The notes under the pieces: generated by a model
The model's database searches: none
Seen by the model: only the letters and a program-made list of their open reading frames with translations
What the model was told of the DNA's origin: nothing
Program-made: the position numbers and the translations under genes
Source of the DNA: Sphingobacteriaceae bacterium
GTDB taxonomy: Bacteria > Bacteroidota > Bacteroidia > B-17B0 > Aurantibacillaceae
Assembly: GCA_023251695.1 (NCBI GenBank)
Contig: JAHEYE010000148.1
Span: 1 to 8,334, forward strand
Length of the DNA: 8,334 bases
Direction of reading: 5' to 3'
Shown here: in pieces, positions 1 to 5,867 of the stretch
How positions within the stretch are numbered: the first letter of the stretch is position 1
Layout: the number at the start of each line of letters is the position of its first letter

Positions 1-958
1 TTTTTGGTTTTGCGGCTACTGAATTTGTTTCTGCCGGGACGGGTTTTTTTTCCGCTGCTTTTTGTTTGGCCAATTTATCAGCCTCAGCTTTTTCTGCCGA
101 AGCTTTGGCTTTTGCTTCTTTTTCCGCGGTGGATTTTTCCTTCGCTAATTTGTCGGCTTCTGTTTTATCAGCTGCCGCTTTTTCTTTTGCTGCTTTATCT
201 GCTAAAGCTTTATCTTCAACTGCCTTCTTTGCATCTTCCTCCGCTTTCTTTTTTTCTTCTTCTATTTTATCGCAGTCGGGTACCTTCGCTAATTGTTCTA
301 CCGGATACGGCTCGCCGGGAATTAGCGCAATAGCTTCATTATATAAACGTCGGGCTAAAGGACAATCAGGAATTGCCAATGCAGCATCACCGCGTTTATT
401 GGTGCCGCAGAATTTATCAATCAATGTTTGTTCGGCATTCCATATTTTTCCCACTATGTTTAAGCCATAATCAGTATAAGCAGCGTCATCGTCGAAGTTC
501 TTTATTTTTGGAGCGTAAACAACTTTTACTAAGGGTTCTTGTAATCCGGAGTAATCAATTCCCGGGAAGGGTTTTGCCATAACGAATCCGCCAATACTAA
601 AGCTTGGGTAAAAATTATTATTCTGAATTTCTTCAGAAACTCCGGTTGTAATGATCTCAAATTTCTTAGGGTTGCAACCGGGATAAGATACTGTTAGAAT
701 AAAAACATCGTTACCGGGTACCGCCACCATAAAATCTCCGTTCCCGTCACTGGTCCCTTGATAAACTACTTTTCCTGCTTTTGTTAAAACAATGGATGCA
801 CCGCCTAATGGCTTTTCTGTTTTTTCAGATTTATAAGTGAGTTTCCAGGTACGGATTTCGACATTGGAACTTAATTTAACCGACCAAGTCTTAGTTGTGG
901 TTTGAGAATTGATAAAACCGAAGCCAAATAATAGCAGAAAGAGGGCGATTTTTTTCAC
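1..958 (-). CDS. Exported protein with carboxypeptidase-regulatory-like domain and Lys/Ala-rich helical tail (3' end missing)
   Basis: The reading frame is open from a GTG at 956-958 to the left edge, giving 319 visible residues. Residues 1-19 form a Sec signal peptide (KK, then a Leu/Phe-rich core, then NSQ). Residues about 48-103 resemble a carboxypeptidase-regulatory-like beta-sandwich (PLGGASIVLTKAGK, then TSDGNGDF, then VSYPGC). Residues about 200-225 (ARRLYNEAIALIPGEPYP) look like a single TPR-type helix pair, as found in other Bacteroidota envelope proteins. From about residue 230 the chain becomes a charged Glu/Lys/Ala helix. The GTG start is chosen because it directly precedes the signal peptide; the only other in-frame start before the upstream TAA (992-994) is a TTG at 989-991. 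It is divergent from the gene at 1053. An OmpA-like peptidoglycan-binding domain could follow beyond the window, but this is a guess. Function unknown; a periplasmic or outer-membrane structural role is plausible. Confidence 0.85.
   Translation of the reverse strand, partial: MKKIALFLLLFGFGFINSQTTTKTWSVKLSSNVEIRTWKLTYKSEKTEKPLGGASIVLTKAGKVVYQGTSDGNGDFMVAVPGNDVFILTVSYPGCNPKKFEIITTGVSEEIQNNNFYPSFSIGGFVMAKPFPGIDYSGLQEPLVKVVYAPKIKNFDDDAAYTDYGLNIVGKIWNAEQTLIDKFCGTNKRGDAALAIPDCPLARRLYNEAIALIPGEPYPVEQLAKVPDCDKIEEEKKKAEEDAKKAVEDKALADKAAKEKAAADKTEADKLAKEKSTAEKEAKAKASAEKAEADKLAKQKAAEKKPVPAETNSVAAKPK
44..271 (-). repeat. Degenerate Lys/Ala/Glu-rich helical repeat inside the partial gene
   Basis: This segment encodes residues 230-305 of the protein starting at 958. 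It is almost only Lys, Ala, Glu and Asp, with recurring motifs LADKAAKEK (252-260), EADKLAKEK (267-275) and EADKLAKQK (292-300). The composition predicts a long single helix or coiled coil, like the periplasm-spanning stalk of TolA-type proteins. It ends in a Pro-containing linker (KKPVPAE) just before the window edge, so another domain probably follows. Confidence 0.7.
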
Positions 959-991
959 GCCTTGAAAGTAATCAAAAGTTCCTAAAAGCAA

Positions 992-1006
992 TTAACAAAA
1001 AGTTAA
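992..1006. repeat. Short inverted repeat in the divergent intergenic region
   Basis: TTAAC, five A bases, then GTTAA forms a perfect inverted repeat with 5-bp arms. It ends two bases before the proposed -33 element of the plus-strand gene. A repressor or activator site is possible from its position, but arms this short and AT-rich arise often by chance, so no regulator can be named. Confidence 0.3.
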
Positions 1007-1008
1007 GA

Positions 1009-1038
1009 TTGTTTATTTCAGTTTTTATTTTATCTTTG
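1009..1038 (+). promoter_or_regulatory. Bacteroidota-type sigma-A promoter for the T9SS cargo gene
   Basis: TTG at 1009-1011, a 19-base spacer, and TATCTTTG at 1031-1038 match the Bacteroidota consensus (TTG, about 19, TAnnTTTG) exactly. Transcription would begin around 1043-1046, only some 7-10 bases before the ATG at 1053, giving a very short leader with no Shine-Dalgarno sequence. It sits in the 94-bp gap between divergent genes. I could not find an equally good promoter facing the minus-strand gene at 958. Confidence 0.75.
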
Positions 1039-1052
1039 GTATGGTTTAAAAA

Positions 1053-2195
1053 ATGTTATTGTTTAAATTAAATAAAGGTTTACTGAAAGCGATGTTATTA
1101 TCGTTCGGTACTTCTTTTGGGCAGACTTTCCTGAACGGCAATTTCGAAATTAATACTGCCGGTGCAGATCAGATCAATATTTCAAACGCATCATTTAATG
1201 GCTTTATGGCAAATACAGTTGCTTTTGGCCCTTCAGGTAATATGGATATCATTAATTCGAATACCTATTGCGGATTCAGGCAAAGCGGTTGCTGGTATGT
1301 GGCTTTTACAGGACTTGCAAACGATGCAATAAGTATGCGACTTTCGGCAGCTTTGGTTACCGGAACAACGTATAACATGACTTTTTGGGATAAAGCCTGC
1401 ACTCCTTTTTCTTGTGGTCCTTTGCCAATGGAAATCGGGGTTTCTACGGTAAATAATGCCTTTGGAACCAATGTTTATACGGCTCCGCTTTCAACAGACG
1501 GAGTTTGGGTACAACGTATTTTTAGTTTTGTTGCCCCTAATAACGGTCAATACATAACAGTCCGCATGAACGCGGGTTCAGGTTGCAATTGGGTTCAGGT
1601 TGATAATTTTTCTTTCGCTCCTTTTACCGCTTCAACTGCTTGTAGTCCGCTGCCAATCGAACTCGGAACTTTTGATGCCATAGCTGAAAAAAGTACTGTT
1701 CATTTAAAATGGAATACTGAAACAGAAAAAAATAATAAATCTTTTACTATTGAAAGAAGTAAAGATGCAGGTGAGTGGGAAACCGTAAAAACAGTAAGCG
1801 GGGCAGGGAACAGTAATGTTACAATTAATTATAACGATTACGATTTAATGCCTTATGATGGTATTTCTTATTACCGGCTTAAGCAAACCGATTACGATAA
1901 AACAAGTACATATTCAAACATAAGGGCTGTAAGATTTGATGATTTGAGTTCAGTAGGAATAAATGTATTCCCAAATCCATCTAAAGGGGCAATTACGGTA
2001 GCTTCAAGGGAAGAAATTGATTTAAATCTTCTGAAAATTGTGGATGTGGTAGGTAAAGAAGTAAAAGCCCAATTTGAAATAGAAAGTTCTCATGCAGTTA
2101 AATTATCCGGTTTGCTTCCGGGCATATATTTCCTCATCTATAATGATGGAAACAATAAGCTTGGACAAAAGGTTGTTGTCGAATCGCGAGACTAA
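1053..2195 (+). CDS. T9SS type A sorting domain-containing secreted protein
   Basis: This 380-residue protein is predicted to be exported by Sec and then by the type IX system. Residues 1-24 are a signal peptide (basic, then AMLLSFGTSFG, then QT). Residues about 25-190 are a beta-rich, Cys-containing (C73, C80, C116, C121, C178) module resembling a carbohydrate-binding-type jelly roll; its ligand is unknown. Residues about 199-296 are the linker domain common in T9SS cargo: PLPIELGTFDA, then FTIERSKDAGEWETV, GAGNSN and ISYYRLKQTDYD. Residues about 302-378 are the type A sorting domain: INVFPNPSKG, LLKIVDVVGKEV and LLPGIYFLIY. The ATG at 1053 is certain as the first possible start because an in-frame TAA lies at 1047-1049. 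The gene is the only one on this strand and has its own promoter. No catalytic motif is visible, so it is more likely a binding or surface protein than an enzyme. Confidence 0.9.
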   Translation: MLLFKLNKGLLKAMLLSFGTSFGQTFLNGNFEINTAGADQINISNASFNGFMANTVAFGPSGNMDIINSNTYCGFRQSGCWYVAFTGLANDAISMRLSAALVTGTTYNMTFWDKACTPFSCGPLPMEIGVSTVNNAFGTNVYTAPLSTDGVWVQRIFSFVAPNNGQYITVRMNAGSGCNWVQVDNFSFAPFTASTACSPLPIELGTFDAIAEKSTVHLKWNTETEKNNKSFTIERSKDAGEWETVKTVSGAGNSNVTINYNDYDLMPYDGISYYRLKQTDYDKTSTYSNIRAVRFDDLSSVGINVFPNPSKGAITVASREEIDLNLLKIVDVVGKEVKAQFEIESSHAVKLSGLLPGIYFLIYNDGNNKLGQKVVVESRD

Positions 2196-2202
2196 GAATT
2201 TC

Positions 2203-3090
2203 TTATTTTAAAACCTCAGTTTTTATCACAGTTCCTTTTTCGTCGAAGTATTTCCATTCACCGTATTTTTTCGGAATGTTATCGGAGGCAGTTTTACGGA
2301 TATTTTCTTTTCCGGTCGGATCAAATGTAGAGTGGGTAATAAAACCGTTGGTGTGTTTGTATTGTCCTTTCATTTTTAATGCACCGTTATCGTGATATTC
2401 TTTATACTCGCCAAACTCTGCACCATTTTTAAAATTTGCTTCTTTCACTAACATACCTTTGTCGTTATAATATTTGCAGATGCCTTCCTTTTTTGCGTCA
2501 AGTGTTTTGCCTTCTTCCTTTATTTTTCGGTTGGAATAAAAATATTTGTAAGACGATGTTTCTTTGGAATCATAATTCGTTTCTTCCTCGTATAATTGGA
2601 CTGTATCCCTGAATTTAAATGCTCCATATTTTTTTGAGTCAGCGAATTGCCCGCTTTCTATAAGGTAATAATTACTCACTCCATGTTTACGGTAATGTGA
2701 AAACATACCATTGTATAAACTATCTTTAATCTGATAACTTAAACTATCCCATTCGCCACTGCCACGGTTTTCTTTTTCAAAATAAAATCCCACCCCGTTT
2801 TTTAATATTTGAAAGCCGTCCGGCTGCCACATGTTAATATAGCGGGTAGGGGCATTGGTATTGTTTTTCCCGATACTCTCAATTTTCTCCAGCTTTTTTT
2901 CTCCGTTTTTATAATAGTAAACCCAAAAACCAACCGGTTTACATTCTTTATCTTCTTTAATGGTAATGCACTGTTTTTGTCCCTTCCATTTTACCTGCCC
3001 CGAATTATAATACTCGAGATCAGGTTCAAGGGTTTGTCCGTATTGAATTGAGAAAAGAAGACAATAAAAAATAATTAAGCAATTCTTCAT
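2203..3090 (-). CDS. Secreted MORN-like (MORN_2/YwqK-type) repeat protein
   Basis: This 295-residue protein starts with a signal peptide (residues 1-19, MKNCLIIFYCLLFSIQYGQ), so it is exported. The rest carries recurring aromatic-Asn-Gly hairpins of the MORN_2 kind: YYNSGQVKWKG (27-37), GFWVYYYKNGEKK (54-66), YFYSNRKIKEEG (183-194), GICKYYNDKGMLVKEANFKNG (203-223, partly overlapping units), YKEYHDNGALKMKGQYK (229-245) and GEWKYFDEKGTVIK (277-290). Family members are often named antitoxin YwqK-like, but in Bacteroidota such exported proteins are common and not tied to a toxin; no toxin gene is next to it. There is no T9SS sorting domain at the C terminus. It lies 40 bases downstream of the propeller gene and converges with the plus-strand cargo gene, stops 7 bases apart. 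Function unknown. Confidence 0.85.
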   Translation of the reverse strand: MKNCLIIFYCLLFSIQYGQTLEPDLEYYNSGQVKWKGQKQCITIKEDKECKPVGFWVYYYKNGEKKLEKIESIGKNNTNAPTRYINMWQPDGFQILKNGVGFYFEKENRGSGEWDSLSYQIKDSLYNGMFSHYRKHGVSNYYLIESGQFADSKKYGAFKFRDTVQLYEEETNYDSKETSSYKYFYSNRKIKEEGKTLDAKKEGICKYYNDKGMLVKEANFKNGAEFGEYKEYHDNGALKMKGQYKHTNGFITHSTFDPTGKENIRKTASDNIPKKYGEWKYFDEKGTVIKTEVLK

Positions 3091-3109
3091 TTGAAATTTT
3101 TAGCTTGAA

Positions 3110-3139
3110 TAAAAATACAGAAAAATTGGCTTAATGCAA
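3110..3139 (-). promoter_or_regulatory. Possible weak promoter before the MORN-like gene
   Basis: On the minus strand, TTG (3139-3137), 19 bases, then TATTTTTA (3117-3110) matches the Bacteroidota pattern except for the final G of TAnnTTTG. The TTG lies in the last codons of the upstream propeller gene. The element would place the transcript start a few bases before the ATG at 3090. In AT-rich DNA such a match is only weak evidence; read-through from upstream is the alternative. Confidence 0.25.
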
Positions 3140-4765
3140 TACGGCTAATTTTAAGGAGCGAAGAGCCTCTTCGGAAAGAATATTCACGGTATAAATGCCG
3201 GGCTGTAGTTCTCTTACATCAATAAAAAACAAATCAATATTATCTGTTTCATAATGTCTGATCTCCTTCCCGGTTAGATCGTAAATTTTTATATCGGATT
3301 TAGCAGGTAAATTTGCAATTGAAAAATCTGTTAAGGCAGGGTTCGGGTAAAGCGACAAGTTCTGCAACAAATTTCCTGTTTCGCGAATACCCGAAGGAGG
3401 AGAGAGTAATTTGGCCAGACAAAGATCAGAACTCCCACTATTGTTAAGAAAATAGCCACCGAAATTGATTGAACTGCTGTTATAATAACCTGTTACATAT
3501 ATATTCATAAACTGATCGGACGCAATATCATTGATTCCATCATCATTTAAACCACCTTGATTTTGTGCCCACATTACTCCACCAAAAAAGTTAAGTTTAG
3601 CAACAAAGCCATCACCAACCCCGCCGCAGGTTAAAGTATATGTATCAAATACTACAGACGTACTGTGAATATGTCCGCCAATGAAAGCATTTCCTGATCC
3701 ATCAGTCACCACACCATATGAGATATCATCCAGATTTCCACCGAAAGTGCGCGACCAAAATTCATTTCCTGTTGGAGGGTTATAGTTAACAATAAATATG
3801 TCGGCATTAGTCGGACTTGTATTCGTAAAAGTAGTAGAACCGAAGGTTATGTTTGTGCTTTTAAAGTAACCGGTTGCAAATAACTGACCGGAACTTAGTT
3901 TAACACAAGTACCGGCATCGTCAAAATTACCACCGGCGCTTTTTGCCCAAATCTCATTGCCTGAAGCGTCGTAGCGGATAAGAAAATAGTCGCTGCCGCC
4001 CATGTTGGTAAGGGTATAGGTGCTGAACGTTAGAACCGGGCTTTTGAAGCTTCCGGTAACATAAATATCGTTGGTCATTGTTACAGTTACATCATTACCA
4101 ATCTCCAGCCCTGTATCCCCGAAACCTTTTCCCCACAATTCATTGCCATTGTTATCATATTTGAGAGTAAAAACATCACCGCCTCCATTACAGGTAAGGG
4201 TACTTGTACCGAAATTTATGGTATTGCTTTGAAATTGCCCGGTCACATAAATATTATTTCCGTCGCTTGCTATTCCATAAGGTTCTTCTACCATATTATC
4301 GCCGAAGTTTTTGGCCCAGATAACATTTCCTGCAGGATCATATTTTACAACAAAAACATCCGTTCCGCCCATATTGGTAAGGGTAAAGGCACCAATAGAT
4401 AAAGGTGAGCTCGTAGAATAACCTGTCACAAAAACATTACCGGCATTATCACAGGCAATAGCATTACTCACATCATCAAAAGCGCCTCCAATTGAACGGG
4501 CCCATAAAAAATTACCGGCGAAATCGAATTTTGCTATGTAAGCATCATAATTTCCGGCATTTGTCAGCGTAGTCGTACTAAATGTGAAATTAGAGCCGAA
4601 GAAATAACCGGTAGTGTATATATTGCCGCTATTGTCGGTTGTTATTGAGGAACCATTATCACTTGTTGTACAGGTGCCTGTTCGCGCCCATTGCCACGAA
4701 GGCGGAGGCTGCGCATCTGAAAGAGTAGAAATAAAAAGATAAAAACTAAAAAGTAAATATTTCAC
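3131..4765 (-). CDS. SBBP-type seven-bladed beta-propeller protein with T9SS type A sorting domain
   Basis: This 544-residue protein has a signal peptide (1-19, ending SDAQ). Residues about 24-455 hold seven units of 61-64 residues with an SBBP-like pattern: W-A-(K/R) near the start, GG.xDD, a D..GN.YVTG strand, a Thr/Asn-rich loop and a (K/R)YDxxGN strand. The key Trp falls at 26, 88, 150, 211, 273, 337 and 399, so a closed seven-blade propeller is likely. Residues about 466-544 are a type A sorting domain: LSLYPNPALTDF, IKIYDLTGKEI and LQPGIYTVNI. The start must be GTG at 4763-4765: the preceding in-frame codons are CAT and then TAA, and the next Met is far inside the propeller. An ATG overlapping by one base is out of frame and followed at once by TGA. 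The gene lies 51 bases after the PorP/SprF gene and is probably cotranscribed. No active site is visible; binding or adhesion is inferred. Confidence 0.9.
   Translation of the reverse strand: MKYLLFSFYLFISTLSDAQPPPSWQWARTGTCTTSDNGSSITTDNSGNIYTTGYFFGSNFTFSTTTLTNAGNYDAYIAKFDFAGNFLWARSIGGAFDDVSNAIACDNAGNVFVTGYSTSSPLSIGAFTLTNMGGTDVFVVKYDPAGNVIWAKNFGDNMVEEPYGIASDGNNIYVTGQFQSNTINFGTSTLTCNGGGDVFTLKYDNNGNELWGKGFGDTGLEIGNDVTVTMTNDIYVTGSFKSPVLTFSTYTLTNMGGSDYFLIRYDASGNEIWAKSAGGNFDDAGTCVKLSSGQLFATGYFKSTNITFGSTTFTNTSPTNADIFIVNYNPPTGNEFWSRTFGGNLDDISYGVVTDGSGNAFIGGHIHSTSVVFDTYTLTCGGVGDGFVAKLNFFGGVMWAQNQGGLNDDGINDIASDQFMNIYVTGYYNSSSINFGGYFLNNSGSSDLCLAKLLSPPSGIRETGNLLQNLSLYPNPALTDFSIANLPAKSDIKIYDLTGKEIRHYETDNIDLFFIDVRELQPGIYTVNILSEEALRSLKLAVLH
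3401..4690 (-). repeat. Seven tandem propeller-blade coding repeats
   Basis: Residues 26-455 of the propeller protein are encoded here as seven consecutive units with Trp-to-Trp spacings of 62, 62, 61, 62, 64 and 62 residues. Units 6 and 7 are the most diverged (YVTG becomes FIGG in unit 6; the YDxxGN strand of unit 7 degrades into LAKLLSPPSG). Copies differ throughout at the DNA level, so this is an old protein repeat and not a recent DNA amplification. Confidence 0.85.
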
Positions 4766-4792
4766 ATGTTAAAGTTAAATCAAAAAATCTTA

Positions 4793-4820
4793 CCACTAAC
4801 CACTAACCACTAACCACTAA
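4793..4820. repeat. Four exact copies of a 7-bp tandem repeat at a stop codon
   Basis: CCACTAA is repeated exactly four times on the plus strand, which is TTAGTGG in the sense of the flanking minus-strand genes. The TAG stop of the PorP/SprF gene (4817-4819) is within the first copy met by the ribosome, and the rest lies in the 51-base gap before the propeller gene. Because the unit is 7 bases and the first TAG stays in frame, changes in copy number would alter only the gap length and not either protein. The four GG tracts with 5-base loops could also form a two-layer G-quadruplex in the mRNA. Confidence 0.9.
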
Positions 4821-5848
4821 TAACTTGTAATTGCTTTAATAAACGATTTTCCTTTTTCACCTGTGTAAACCAGACTTATTTCCCACGCCCCACGTTTATT
4901 GGTATAGTTTTTAAGATACGATGTATTCAAATCATAACTGAAACGGATCATATAGCTATCTTGTTTCACGCCTAAATTAAATACTACCGCATCTTTATAC
5001 CTCCAATCAAATCCTCCGAGCACCCTCCAATTGGCTGTTTTTACGCTAAAATCATTGCTGATATTATAAGACATCATCACTCCCATATTTACTTCATACG
5101 CTTTCGCTTGGTTGGCATAATAAAATCTTGGTGTTACCACAAATTTTTCATGGGCCTGAATATCACATCCGCCATTTACCACAAATTTTAATGGTATCCT
5201 GTCAACCGTGCCAACAAAAGAAGTGTTAGACCGGGTGAGATGTGCCATCGAGAAACCAAGGTAAGGATGCGCTTTTTTGTCTTTCTCAAGATATTTATAA
5301 TACAAACCGAAATTGGCATCGAAGCGAGTGATATTTAAATTGTTTACATTTTCACCACTCGAAATATTCTGGTCGAATGTACCTCCGTCCTGATAGGGAT
5401 TGTACTGCACATCATAAGTGATATTATTATTGAAGGCTTTATAAAACAAACCTAATTGTAAACCTGTGGTTAAATAATGAACACCGTTTGCTTTTTTATC
5501 GAGTATGTTATAAGCACCTGATAACATAAAGCCGGTTGTATTAAAATTACCGGGTCCGGTTCTGTTATTAATAAAGTAAGCACCAAACCCTACTTTCTTA
5601 TCCTTGATGGTATAAGGCATATCGTAGGCAAGATATGTAGTGAAGAACGGCTTCACACCAAATGCGCGCCATTGCGAACGCGTATCCACATAAGCTTTGT
5701 AATCTCCTTTTTCATCACCGTACATACCTGTTAATGCAGGGTTCAAATACAGCGTGCCCACATCGTAATGCGACAAGTGAAAATCCTGAGCTTTTAAAAT
5801 GCTTCCTGTTAAAACGAAAGCTGCGATATATATAATATACTTTTTCAT
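4817..5848 (-). CDS. PorP/SprF family type IX secretion system outer-membrane protein
   Basis: This 343-residue protein has the features of the PorP/SprF family, which are outer-membrane beta-barrels tied to type IX secretion. Residues 1-20 are the signal peptide (MKKYIIYIAAFVLTGSILKA). They are followed by the family's diagnostic start, QDFHLSHYD and YLNPALTG (34-41), then RSQWRAFG (57-64) and a D-M-P turn, repeated amphipathic strands (VGFGAYFINNRTG, YLTTGLQLGLFYK, ANFGLYYKY, HPYLGFSMAHL, RVLGGFDWRYKDAVVF), and a typical end, IRFSYDLNTSYL (301-312) and GAWEISLVY (320-328). The length fits the family. It starts 19 bases after the stop of the CHU_C protein gene, with an A/G-rich leader, so the two are probably cotranscribed. 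In F. johnsoniae, SprF sits directly after sprB and is needed for its surface delivery; a matching role for the neighbour is inferred. Whether it is the PorP or an SprF-like paralogue cannot be decided here. Confidence 0.92.
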   Translation of the reverse strand: MKKYIIYIAAFVLTGSILKAQDFHLSHYDVGTLYLNPALTGMYGDEKGDYKAYVDTRSQWRAFGVKPFFTTYLAYDMPYTIKDKKVGFGAYFINNRTGPGNFNTTGFMLSGAYNILDKKANGVHYLTTGLQLGLFYKAFNNNITYDVQYNPYQDGGTFDQNISSGENVNNLNITRFDANFGLYYKYLEKDKKAHPYLGFSMAHLTRSNTSFVGTVDRIPLKFVVNGGCDIQAHEKFVVTPRFYYANQAKAYEVNMGVMMSYNISNDFSVKTANWRVLGGFDWRYKDAVVFNLGVKQDSYMIRFSYDLNTSYLKNYTNKRGAWEISLVYTGEKGKSFIKAITSY

Positions 5849-5867
5849 TTCTTTTCTTTTTAATAGG

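Noticed and set aside
4..470. Open frames on the plus strand with Leu- or Ala/Phe-rich products resembling membrane proteins
   Set aside because: They are antisense shadows of the Lys/Ala/Glu-rich helical tail on the minus strand, whose repetitive codons keep other frames open. The minus frame has a signal peptide and domain matches.
44..958. Naming the partial gene tolA
   Set aside because: Only the charged helical composition is similar. The N-terminus has a cleavable signal and a beta-sandwich domain, not the TolA membrane anchor.
2194..2204. AAGAA-T-TTCTT between the convergent genes as a possible terminator
   Set aside because: A one-base loop with a 5-bp AT-rich stem cannot form a stable hairpin, and it overlaps both stop codons.
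2203..3090. YwqK-type antitoxin of a toxin-antitoxin pair
   Set aside because: The MORN-like repeats fit that name, but the protein has a signal peptide and no small toxin-like gene lies beside it, so an antitoxin role is not supported.
4793..4820. Heptamer array as a telomere-like end or an attachment site
   Set aside because: Genes continue on both sides in the same orientation, there is no integrase or direct-repeat boundary, and four copies of 7 bp is far too short for a chromosome end.
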